From: Lasiodiplodia sp. COLG20
Lineage: Eukaryota > Ascomycota > Dothideomycetes > Botryosphaeriales > Botryosphaeriaceae
DNA: 64,000 nt
Direction of reading: 5' to 3'
NCBI GenBank assembly: GCA_009801085.1
Contig: VNWV01000008.1
Coordinates: forward strand, 930,001 to 994,000
Part shown: positions 37,191 to 46,992 of the stretch, piece after piece
Numbering within the stretch: position 1 is the stretch's first letter
Layout of the letters: every line of letters begins with the position of its first letter
Program-made: the position numbers and the translations under genes
Notes under the pieces: model-generated
Seen by the model: the letters and a program-made list of their open reading frames with translations, nothing else
What the model was told of the DNA's origin: nothing
The model's database searches: none

Positions 37191-38147
37191 ATGCACACCG
37201 TCCCTGTTGTCAACAACGACGACCTCTTCCGCCAACCGCCCTTCATCGCAGTCGACTATCGCGATGAACCAGCCGTCTACACTGTCAGCACTCGGCTCCG
37301 CGAGGCCTGGGTCACCGACCCTGCCCTCATCCAAAGTGCAACCAATAGCAACAACACCAATGCCGACCTTGACATAGGCACTGTTATCCGAGCCATCCAA
37401 TCCATAACGACTACGGCTAGTGGCAGCAGCAGCCACGGCGATGAGAACAGCGACAAAAGTCCCGCCGACGCCCTTTCCGCCTTCCGCAATGCCGATAAGG
37501 ATACACTACACACGGGGCTGCGCGACGCCGTGTACCATAATTGGAATCACGTGTTTTGGGACGTGGCGCGATTCTTGCGGCAGGAGCAGGAGGAAAAGGG
37601 AGAATACGAAAATGGAGAAACAGCAGAAACGGTGCTGGAAGCAGGAGGAGGGCACAAAGAAAGTGTGGGCCATCTGCACCCCCCGGCCGAGGGAGTATTT
37701 CCGTTGGAGTATCCGGAGGGGTGGGGGCGGAGTCGATGGGACAGGGCGGCAGCGGTTGGGGTATCCGACTGGATGGATGGGACAGCGGTAATGGAAAGGC
37801 AATTCGAAACGAATGTACTGGTTGTGCCTACATTCGTGGAAGAGGGGGTTAAAGTGGAGTTTGAAATTGGAGAAGGAGACGGGGTCAGGGGCTTCACATT
37901 CGACGCGACAACGACGAAGGGAGTGTATAATGAGCCCCTGGTATATTGGGTTAGAAAAGAGGAGAGGGTGAAGATTTCGTTGAGTGGCGATATTGAGGAC
38001 AGACGTGGCGTTGCTGCCGTGTTTGTGTACGGAAAGCTCTGTGACTGCTCACCGGAGAATGAAGTCACTCCAGCGCTCGAGAGTGACGAGACAGACACAG
38101 AGGAAATTAAGGATAGCATCGAGGACGAGGTACCGGAGGAGAAATGA
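37191..38147 (+). CDS. Intronless protein of unknown function (318 aa)
   Basis: I do not recognise this protein. It starts MHTVPVVNNDDLFRQPPFIAVDYRDE and has no signal peptide or membrane segment. The N-terminal half contains a Ser/Asn-rich insert. A central helical stretch includes LRDAVYHNWNHVFWDVARFLRQEQEE. The C-terminal half alternates hydrophobic and charged residues as beta strands do (METNVLVVPTFVEEGVKVEF-like and PLVYWVRKEERVKISL), then a CDC motif and a strongly acidic tail of about 40 residues. Evidence that it is real: clear TATA boxes upstream, a long single open frame and protein-like composition. It converges with the GH31 gene, the stop codons being only about 95 bp apart. Codon choice is less GC-biased than in its neighbours. 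Confidence 0.75.
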   Translation: MHTVPVVNNDDLFRQPPFIAVDYRDEPAVYTVSTRLREAWVTDPALIQSATNSNNTNADLDIGTVIRAIQSITTTASGSSSHGDENSDKSPADALSAFRNADKDTLHTGLRDAVYHNWNHVFWDVARFLRQEQEEKGEYENGETAETVLEAGGGHKESVGHLHPPAEGVFPLEYPEGWGRSRWDRAAAVGVSDWMDGTAVMERQFETNVLVVPTFVEEGVKVEFEIGEGDGVRGFTFDATTTKGVYNEPLVYWVRKEERVKISLSGDIEDRRGVAAVFVYGKLCDCSPENEVTPALESDETDTEEIKDSIEDEVPEEK

Positions 38148-38240
38148 CGGTTGGGCAGGATGGTCTATACGGGTATTGTAATGTCTGTAATAGTAATCAC
38201 GGATAGAATGATGTTTCCATCGCTTCTACAGCTCTATCGT

Positions 38241-40474
38241 CTATACCTCAAACAGTGAGGAAACGCCATCAACTGTGGCCTCACCACCGCCGGCTATTAA
38301 GTCCACCCTTTTGACGTCGCCCTTGACATAGAATATCACACTCCCACTGAAGCCTAGATCTCCGTATTCAACCTTCACCTGTTTCTCTTCTCCACCCACC
38401 GTCATCACCACATCCACTTCTTCACCTTTTTCCTTGTTGAAATATTTGAAAACCGAACGCGGCACATCCCATGCGGGGAAGACCTCAATATAGAGGTAGG
38501 GTGTCCAGTTCTCGGACCACCTATCATTCGCCCTAAAGACATCGCCACGGGGCACGATGGCGCCAGCCCTGACATAAACGGGGACGCCATGCAGACCGAG
38601 CGTGACCGACGTCGTCTCGCCGCCATAGAAGACGGCGCTCTTGTTAAAGTACTCGACGTACGCCGTCCCATTCTCGCCGGGAAAGTAGACGTCGCGCGAT
38701 CCGCCCTCAGCGACGATGGGCGCGACGAGCAGCTCGGCGCCGAAGAAGTACTCGTTATCCGCCCACTTCCCATTCCAAGACTCGGCGTCGCCAGGCTCCT
38801 CGAGGAAGAGGGCGCGCATGAGGGGCAAGCCAGTAGAGTTATGCGCGGCGTAAGTATAGCTGCGGATGTACGGCAGCAGTTCGTGGTGCAAGGCGGCCGT
38901 CTCGCGGAAGACGGCGACCAGATCAGACGAATACGGCTCGTACCAGGGCGTCGCGCCGGTGCCGAGCATGAGCTCGTACATGGGGCTGAAGGCGGCGAAG
39001 TGCATCCAGCGCGCCCACACCTCCTCGCTCGGCACCGGGTCACCGATCTCGCGGATGTAGCCGCCCGTGTCGGACCCCCACATGGAGAAGCCGAGCAGGC
39101 CGGCGCGCACGCCGCTGGCGACGCTGTAGGCCAGCCCCGTGAAGTTGGCGTGCGAGTCGCCGTTCCAGACGGCCGTGTGGCTGCGCGAGCGGTCGACGGC
39201 GGAGCGCGCGAACGAGAAGAAGTTGCCAGCGCCCCAGGCGGCGGCCATGTTGTCGTGGCAGAGTTGCTCGAAGAGGGCCATCTGCACGTTCTGCTCCCAT
39301 ACCGGCATCTCGTTCTCCTCGCCGCGGTCGATCTTGTAGCCCTTGACGCCGAGGTCGGTGAAGGCGTTGAGGTGCGAGGCGAAGAAGTCGTAGGCCGCCG
39401 GGATCGAGAGGTTGAGCGCTGGGCCGGGGAGACTGCCGAGGATGTTGCTGTGGTTGACGTCGAAAAGCCAGTCGTTGGGGATGGATGCGTTCCACAACAC
39501 TGTTTGGGGTGTGGCGCGGTTGGCTACCCAGACTTGGAAGTCGAAGCCCCAGTCTGTCAGGTTGCTGATGAACTCCTCTGGCGTGGGGTATGCAGTGAGG
39601 TTGAAGTCGAAGTTTCCCCAGGATCCGTTGCCCGTGCCATAAGGGCGGTCTGCAAACATGGCACTGGCGCGGATCTGATTGTCATGTAGATGGTTGATGA
39701 CGTCGTAGTAGTTTTCCTGCGCGTTGGACACGTCTCCGTGGAAGTCTGTCTCCCAATTGTCCGAGAAGATGATGGGTCCGTAGGCCGAATCCGGAGGCAT
39801 GAAAATGTACGACGAGAGAGAGGCGTACTGCGTGAGGATAGACTTGAAGTCATCATCAGCAGTGGGGAAAATGAGATAGATCGTCAAGCTACTGCTGTTG
39901 AACACAAAGCTTGTGCTGCTGGGGTTGCTGAAATCAAACAGGCCCATTGCCAGTGTATCTATGTAGACGCCGTAGCCTGCGCTTGTGAGGAAGAAGGGAG
40001 CACCTGCGTATGTTAGCAAAATATTCGGACGAAGTAAGAGGGCAACGTACGTGCATTGGCCCAATTGACTCCTTCGGCCTCTCCTATTCCTTTGATCTCG
40101 TATGTTATGTTCTCATTGGCAACCTTCCCGTACCACGGATATTCCCAGACGCCGTAGCTCAGAGCATCCTCAGCACTAGAAATTTCTGCGCCGACATATG
40201 AACTGCTGACATTGACCTGAATTTTTGCAACCGTCTCGCTCAGAAACTCGGTGGCTATTTGGCCTCCATTGTTGGCAATTTCTCCTGCGTCAGATGCAGA
40301 GACCGAGGTGGCAGTGTAGTTGAAAATTCCGCTTAGGATCTCGATGCTGTCCACGACTATCCGATTGTCTTGGCTAACGGCCAAGCTGTAGGGGCTGGTA
40401 CTTGATATAGATAGTTCATACCGCGCAGCAGCTATTTTCGCTGCTATCAACAGAAGGGCTGTAGAGCAGCGCAT
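38241..40474 (-). CDS. Secreted glycoside hydrolase family 31 enzyme (alpha-glucosidase/alpha-xylosidase type)
   Basis: GH31 enzymes release alpha-linked glucose or xylose from glycans. Two exons are inferred, 40474-40051 and 40003-38241 (47-nt intron), giving 728 aa. The N-terminus MRCSTALLLIAAKIAAARYE is a probable signal peptide, and many N-x-S/T sites fit secretion. The frame joins across the intron as NWANARAPFFLTSAGYGVYID, the GH31 N-terminal beta-domain signature. The catalytic nucleophile is Asp367 in KGYKIDRGEE and the acid/base Asp424 in WNGDSHANFTG. GFSMWGSDTGGY follows. The nucleophile context is closer to bacterial YicI-type enzymes than to acid alpha-glucosidases, so alpha-xylosidase is possible. 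Substrate cannot be fixed from sequence. Confidence 0.92.
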
Positions 40475-41160
40475 TTTGGCGAGATTTTGTCGTCGAGAGA
40501 AAGATTTCCGGGCCAATCCGAAAAGAAAAAGGCCAGACGAACGGAGCAGGGTCCATTTTAAATATTCTAGATTGCCTTGCAATTCGGTCTTTTACGTGCC
40601 GAACAATTGTTAGCTCGTGCTGGATGTTGAGCGGTAAATTTGGTGGTGACGGTCTCCCCCGCATTGAGTGGAGAAGGCGCGCGGGGGATCAGCGCCCATT
40701 CCGGTTTCCATTTAGCCGGAATGACATGGCATGCACTTGGTCGAAGAGCTCAGTGATTCAAAAGTTGGAAGTTATGGCCTCATAATATAGTAGAGGATGG
40801 TGTCCCTGGTAAATCTCTCAAGTTCGGCTCCAAAAGGACGTGGCATCCCATTGAAGTGGAGTCGCCCGCATTGAGAAAAACAACCCGCTGCTCCGCGCCG
40901 TTGACCGTTTATCAGTCCGTCAGCCCTACCAAACCCCGCAAAAGCCCGTGCGCAAGCTCCCCAGAAGGGAAATCTGATGCATTACCTCGGGCTCAGCATC
41001 ATCACAACTCACCCAACCTAGTCATGGCGTGCGTCTTCTCCGCAGTCTTCCGAATTACAAGGTAACAGGTGCAGGCTGCGCCAATTCCCCTTTTGCAGCT
41101 TCATTTATCCATCAATTCCTCGGTAACCACGAACTGTTTGCTGCCTGCACCACCACCGCC
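40475..41160. promoter_or_regulatory. Intergenic region with divergent promoters of GH31 and the acyl-CoA dehydrogenase
   Basis: 686 bp between the two ATGs. An in-frame open extension upstream of 41161 begins at 41029 but reads as leader rather than protein. No specific regulatory site was identified. Confidence 0.5.
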
Positions 41161-42547
41161 ATGGAAGTCTCAACCACAACGACCGATTCCCCTGCTCTGA
41201 CCTCCGCTCTCCCCGCCGACCTCGCGCAATACCTCTCCCGCCTCGACGACTTCATCGCCGACACCATCCAGCCGCTCCAAGCGCGCGACGACAACAACCG
41301 CTTCTTCGACCACCGCCGCGAGCACGCCCGCACCGACTGGGACGGCCACGGCCTGCCGCGCCCGGAATGGGAGGCCCTGCTCGCCCAGGCCACGCACCTG
41401 GCCGATGAAGCCGGCTTCTGGCGCTTCGCCCTGCCCGCCCAGTACGGCGGCCACGACGGCAGCAACCTGTGGATGGCCGTCATCCGCGAGCACCTGGCCG
41501 CCAAGGGGCTCGGCCTGTTCAACGACCTGCAGAACGAGCACAGCGTCGTCGGCAACTTCCCGGACGTCGTCATGGTGCATCGCTTCGGCAACGACAGCCA
41601 GAAGGAAGAGCTGATCAACGGCCGCCTGGATGGCAAGGTCAGCATTACTTTTGGCTTGACCGAGCCCGGCCATGGCAGCGATGCTACGTGGATGGAGACG
41701 CGCGCTGTGAGGGAGCGGAGAAGCGGGAAGGAGGGGTGGAGGATCGATGGCAGGAAGATGTGGCAGACCGGCATGCATCGCGCTACTCATTGCTTTGTGT
41801 TTGCCCGCACGAGTGGTAAAGATGGGAGCGCGAAGGGGATTACCTGCTTCGTGATACCACGAGAAACACCTGGAATAAAGGTCGAGAGCTATGAATGGTA
41901 TGGCTGCTCGTCGGCATGCTTATTTGATACGTTCATCACTGACAATCCACAGGACGCTGAACATGCCCACCGACCACGCCACCGTCTCTTTCGACAATGT
42001 CTGGGTCCCCCAGTCCGCCGTGCTCGGCCCGGACGACGACGGCCTGTCCATCGCGCAAGCCTTCGTGCACGAGAACCGCATCCGCCAGGCCGCCTCCTCG
42101 CTGGGCGCCGCCACCTACTGCATCAACCAGTCCGTCGCCCACGCCAACGCCCGCAAGCCCTTCGGCAAGGCCCTGTCAGCCAACCAAGCCGTGCAGTTCC
42201 CGCTCGTCGAGCTGGCCACGCAGGCCGAGATGCTGCGGCTCCTCATCCGCGCCACGGCCGCCGAGATGGACCAGATGCCGCCGGGCACCGACGACGTCGA
42301 GACCAAGCTCAGCCACAAGGTCGCCATGTGCAACTACTTCGCCAACCGCCTGTGCACCGACGCCGCCGACCGCGCCATCCAGGTCCACGGCGGCATGGGC
42401 TACAGCCGCCACCTGCCCTTCGAGCACATCTGGCGCCACCACCGCCGCTACCGCATCACCGAGGGCAGCGAGGAGATCCAGATGCGCAAGGTCGCTATGC
42501 ACCTCTTCGGCCTCGGCAGCAGCGGGAAGAAGGAGGTGAAACTGTGA
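41161..42547 (+). CDS. Acyl-CoA dehydrogenase, ACAD10/11-like
   Basis: A FAD-dependent enzyme for alpha,beta-dehydrogenation of acyl-CoA in fatty-acid or branched-chain catabolism. Two exons are inferred, 41161-41897 and 41953-42547 (55-nt intron), giving 443 aa, normal for the family. Motifs: WRFALPAQYGGHDGSNLWMAV in the N-terminal helical domain; ITFGLTEPGHGSDATWMETR, the FAD/substrate-binding signature; FDNVWVPQSAVLG; and AIQVHGGMGYSRHLPFEHIWRHHR followed by YRITEGSEEIQMRK in the C-terminal domain. The frame across the intron reads ESYEWTLNMPTDHATVSF. The protein ends in VKL, which is only a poor match to a peroxisomal PTS1, and no clear mitochondrial presequence is seen, so the compartment is open. 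The coding region is notably GC-rich. Confidence 0.93.
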
Positions 42548-43143
42548 AAGCAATAAAAATCGGAGACAGGGGAACGTGGTTGTCAATAAAAAAAAAAAAG
42601 GAGGCGGTGAGACAATGTGTCTCATAAGGCGGGATGGTCCGTCGAAAGGAATTTGTGGAAAGTCAGATCACCAGTGGAGGCCAAAAAAATGGAATGAGAT
42701 CTCACTCAGGTTTCATCCCGGTGTCGATATCGCCTTCAGGGGAACTCCTGTCCGACTGTAATGAATAGGCACTGGAAACCTTGCCGGCACACGTTTACCA
42801 ACCACGGCCAATATATTGTTCGGCGTTTTAGTTAAAGTGTTTTCATGCTTATCGGGATTGGATTGAATTAAATGTCTGTGGAGATTTTTTTTTCATCTAT
42901 TGGTACGCATTCTTTTCTATCTGTTCCAAATTAAGTGCAGAAAAGCGCCTGAAGTATTTTCAGAGAAAATCGTTAAAGCTTCTTTTCCAAAAGTTCAGAA
43001 GCATCTAGATTCATTGAGCCTTAAACTCTAAGTTAACCATTACCGCAAGATAAACTGGCGCTAATATTAGAGCTCGCCCGCTATCCCAACGACCCGTCTG
43101 GTGATATGATAAAAAAACCACGCGTCATGGCCCTCCCTCCCTC

Positions 43144-43144
<1 letters not shown>

Positions 43145-43190
<46 letters not shown>
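43145..43190 (+). repeat. 46-nt uninterrupted poly(A) tract
   Basis: Forty-six consecutive A residues, by far the longest homopolymer in the window. The tract is preceded by CCCTCCCTCC and followed by GAAGCGGAAAAACC. No flanking target-site duplication and no retrotransposon coding sequence were seen. Confidence 0.95.
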
Positions 43191-43192
<2 letters not shown>

Positions 43193-43222
43193 AGCGGAAA
43201 AACCAATCCGCCACTGCCGTGC

Positions 43223-43242
43223 GCTTGCTTGCTTGCTTGCTT
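43223..43242. repeat. (GCTT)5 microsatellite
   Basis: Five tandem GCTT units 33 bp downstream of the poly(A) tract. Confidence 0.85.
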
Positions 43243-44311
43243 TCCACCAACTCGGATACTACGGTACACACAAGTGACAAGTCAACAAGGATTTTGCTAC
43301 CTACGTTACCGAAGCTTGTGCTGCCCATGATGCCACAACGCCTGCTTCTCGCCCCCCGTCCGACACGACGGCTTTCAGTGCCTGTTCGCCACGGAAGACT
43401 CGGCCCAATCCCCATCGTCATCACCCCATGCAGGTCTGATAGGAACCAATGTAAGGGGACAACAAGCGCCATGGAAAGCAAGAATGCGGGAGAGGCGGGC
43501 CGTCTGATCCGGAGGGGGGAGGGAATGCGGGCGCGGAAATGAGAGCCGCGGTGGCGATTGGCGGGGAATGTAAGAGATAGATGGAGAGTGCGGGGCGGCG
43601 GAGCGGAGCAAGGGGGGAGGGGGAGGTGTGACGGAGGGACATTAGGGGAATGACGGTGGAGAAAGAGGTAGCGGGAGGCGGGGTGGAAAGGAATTCTCCC
43701 CCTCCGTCGTATCACCCACCCGGGAGGGGGAGGGAGGCTACTCGTGTCACACCGGGTGGCGGATGGGTTTGGATTTTGACAAACAGGGGAATGGTGGATT
43801 TGGGGGATCGGGAGTGACGGGGAAAGCCGTGGGGTGTGTGAGAGATCCAAAGGTCGAGAAGACATGCGGTGGATTGATGCCGTGTTACGCTGATTTTCTT
43901 CGTACAACAGATACGCAACCAAGAACAGCGGTGGGCATGGGCAGCAATGCTGGGCTCATCAGTATGCACAAAGCTCCATTCGGACGTTTCTTCAGGGGCA
44001 AAGGACAGGCGAACGAAGCAAGGAAAGATCTGACTTCCAGACGAGTACAACACGATCGTGTTGCCACGCCGTGTGACCGCAGAAAAGTAAGCTTATCTTG
44101 TTACTTTTGGGTTATTCTTCATTTGTGAGTTGCGTGATTTCTGCAGCTGTCGCCTGCCTCTTTCGATATTCTCTAGGTACGGTTGTCCCCTGCATGATGG
44201 ATTCCAGGCTTTCTCTTGTCGATCCGCAATGGGTCAAGGTAGGTTTTCTCCATGGCCGGGCACAACGTCCTTCCCTCGACAAGTCCGCTGTTATGAGACT
44301 TTTGTCGGTGC

Positions 44312-45832
44312 TCAACCCAGGCTCACCCCTCCCTCACTGATCATGACTCCATCCCCAGCACCCCGCTCTCCCAAAGCCTTGGCCGCCGGACTCTCAGCCC
44401 AGGCCCCCATGCTTGCATCCACCCCACCACTTGCATGGACTGGGGAGGCACCTGAACTGCTCGTAGTTGCCTTGTTGTCCTGCGCTTCTTCCTGCTTCTT
44501 GTCTGCTACAGCGGGCTTAATCATATTCTTTCTTTCCAGCGCCTGAGTATGCGTCATGTACGACGAGAAACGCAAAGTCGCGAGAATCGCGACGGCGACG
44601 ACGACAAGAGCAGTGACAGCGCGGCGCGTGATGATCCAACGGAGACCTTCCACCTCAGAACGCGCGTCGGAATTCAGCGCGACGGTGATCTTGTAATTCA
44701 GCTCTTGGATCTGGGTTCATGTCAGTCGTCAAGTCACAAGCGCTATAGGCGAGGGCGAGGTCCAGCATACCTTGCTCTCCATCGTCTTCTGCTCCATCCT
44801 CACGGCCATCTTCCTGTCGTCAAACATGCCCTTGACCTCCTCCCTCAGATGACTCGTGTCCTGGCCCAGCCTCTGCCCCAAGATGTCCACCTCATGCTGC
44901 AATTGGTTCCGCTGGGTGCTCATCCTCTCGTTCTCCGCCTTCCTGTTATTGCCTACCTCAGTGCGCAGCTCCGAGCACGCCGCGCGGAACAGATACGTCT
45001 CGTTCTCCACGTCCGACTTGCCTACCAGGCCGGCGCGCGCGAGCTCGACGTTGTCATTGAGCTGCGCGCGGATCGCCTTCATCAGCGACACGCTCTGCTC
45101 ATCGGTGAAGCCCGAAGCCGTCAGCTGCTTGACCAGCGACCACGTGTCGAAGAAGTGTATGTAGCGCGGCGTCGTCAAGTGCACCGGCCGCGACGTCGGT
45201 GGCGGCATGCGCAGCACCGCCTCCAGCGGGTTCGACTCGGTCTCGGTGCCGCCGTTGGCTGCTACTGGCGCCGGCTTGGGAGGCTCGTTAGGCGCCTCAC
45301 CATGCGAAGTCGTCTCGAAGATAGTAGGCGAGGCGGCCCTAGGCGGGGCGTTCGCATCCTGAGCGGCGCCTTGATGTTGCGGCGGGTCCTGCTGTTGCGA
45401 CGGCGGCGGTGGCGGCGGCGAAGACGACGAAGCCGAAGATGTCTTCGACGCAGCGCCGGCGACAGCTCCAGCAGCAGCAGCAGCAACTCCAGCGTCCTTC
45501 TCCGCCTCCACCGTCTTGTTTGCGTCCTTCCCTCTATCCCCTCCACTAGCACCGTCACCAGAGGCCGGCGATGGCAGCGGCTCGTTTGCAGTGCCGTACC
45601 TCTGCACCGGGCCGGGGGGCTGGCGCATGTGCGCACTGGTCCCGAACGCCCTCGCTCCTGCTCCTCCGCTTGTCGCCTTCCGACATGCTGCCTGCCCCTG
45701 TCTCGCCGATCTGCGTTTCACCCCGGCGCGGTGTGCCGGAGAAGAGGACGAGGCACAGGATGCGCCTGCCTCGGAGATGAGGAAGGGGCGGATGAAGCGT
45801 GGGTAGAGGAAAGTCAAGCGCGGGGTCGACAT
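44312..45832 (-). CDS. Mitochondrial DUF1640 (FMP32/MCUR1/CCDC90-type) coiled-coil membrane protein
   Basis: Members of this family sit in the inner mitochondrial membrane and have been tied to calcium-uniporter regulation, proline metabolism or cytochrome oxidase assembly. Two exons are inferred, 45832-44771 and 44710-44312 (60-nt intron), giving 486 aa. The start at MSTPRLTFLYPRFIRPFL gives a basic, Ser/Arg/Ala-rich presequence. A long Pro/Ala/Ser linker follows. The family core reads RYIHFFDTWSLVKQLTASGF, then FTDEQSVSLMKAIRAQLND and ENETYLFRAACSELRTEV. A coiled coil of about 100 residues leads to a single transmembrane helix, AVTALVVVAVAILATL. The C-terminal 65 residues are polar and lie beyond the usual family end. 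An in-frame open region continues upstream of the chosen start to 46183 but is not presequence-like. Confidence 0.85.
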
Positions 45833-46992
45833 AACTCGGATGTGCGTCCTTAGGTGGGATGTACGGTCGGTCAGGCGGGCGACGTTGCGCTCGAAACAAT
45901 TGCTAGGCGCGCCCTCCAGGAATTGGCCCCCGAGCGATTGGACGTAAGCCGAGTAGAGTCGCCTGGAGGGGGGCGGACGGGGAGCGAGTGGTTGTGATGC
46001 AATTGACGATCTCGTCGGCCTAAAAAGAAATACGCGTGAATTGGCGGCGGGCGGGAACGAAGTGGCATGCAGCAAGGCAGGGCCGGTAGGGGAGCCTGGT
46101 CTGCGCTTCGGTCCGGTTTCGGAGCTGCTCGCCCATTTCCAGCCAGCACACCACAACACCAGTGGAGTTGCCGCTAGTGTCAAGGTCCAGCTTCCTATAG
46201 GCGCTCAGGGCAGCTGACTCGTATTGAAGGACCGATGGTGTCCGACCTAATTCAACCCTTTATGCATTCGCTCATTCGTCAAGGGGCATGAGAAGCCAAG
46301 GCAAGAATTCGGTGTTTCTATCCTGGCTATACTATCCTACTGATGCGCCACCCTATACCGGATAGAGGTGCCGCCCGAAGTGAAAGAAGAGAACGAGATT
46401 CGAAGAGCAAACACATCATGCCTTGTTTACTCAACTGCCCCGTAAACAGAATCTGGACAGAAGCGTTGGTTTGTAAGAAAAGCAGCTTTTCTACCGGGGT
46501 ACCGTCATGTTCCGAAACGCATCTCCTAGCTTTGCAGATACTCCGTTGCAGAAAACAAACTCCACCAGACAGAATATGATTAGCAGCTTGGGGGTACCTT
46601 TTCCACAGCAAGCTTTTTGTGTGCGCCCTTGCTCTCGTCTTTTTTCGCCACTGTGACAGACTTCGCCTGCTGTGATGAGGCGCGGAGAGGATAAGAAAAA
46701 ATAAGCGAAGTTCAAAAATAGTACAGATGCTCGAAGTAAAAAACAGAAACGCGAGGCCGAAATCACCGAACCCCTGGGTAGCGGGTATCCTTAGTGAAAG
46801 ACATGGGTGTTGCGTAAAGGCGTTGCGCATGCGAGCCTGCGCCTTTTCTTTTGCCATAAAACTCCATCCATCAAACGCCGTAGCGAGGGATCGTAACGGT
46901 AGCATATGAAACAGAGTGTGTATCTTCGAACGCCAACGCCGAATCATTAAGCTTTCTCACGGGTTATGTAACGAGTGTGCATGAGTGGCCGT
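45833..46992. other. Intergenic region between the DUF1640 gene and PUF3
   Basis: 1.16 kb on the upstream side of the DUF1640 gene and downstream of PUF3. The first 350 bp is GC-rich and probably the DUF1640 promoter and leader. The remainder looks like the PUF3 3' flank. No gene was recognised. Confidence 0.55.

Larger units (their letters stand above)
42548..44311. other. Intergenic region with poly(A) and purine-rich tracts
   Basis: 1.76 kb. Right after the dehydrogenase stop comes AATAAA merging into a 12-A run. 42.75-43.08 kb is AT-rich. A 46-nt poly(A) tract lies at 43145-43190 and a GCTT repeat at 43223-43242. 43.54-43.76 kb is strongly purine-rich with G-runs. Short open frames here are low-complexity by-products and I see no gene. 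Confidence 0.55.

Noticed and set aside
38589..39689. 366-codon open frame antisense to the GH31 gene
   Set aside because: It mirrors the GC-rich coding strand of GH31, with an unnatural Glu/Val/Arg/Ala composition.
44549..45853. 434-codon plus-strand frame opposite the DUF1640 gene
   Set aside because: Arg/Ser/Leu low complexity produced by the Ala/Pro-rich linker on the other strand. The minus-strand gene has family motifs and correct splices.
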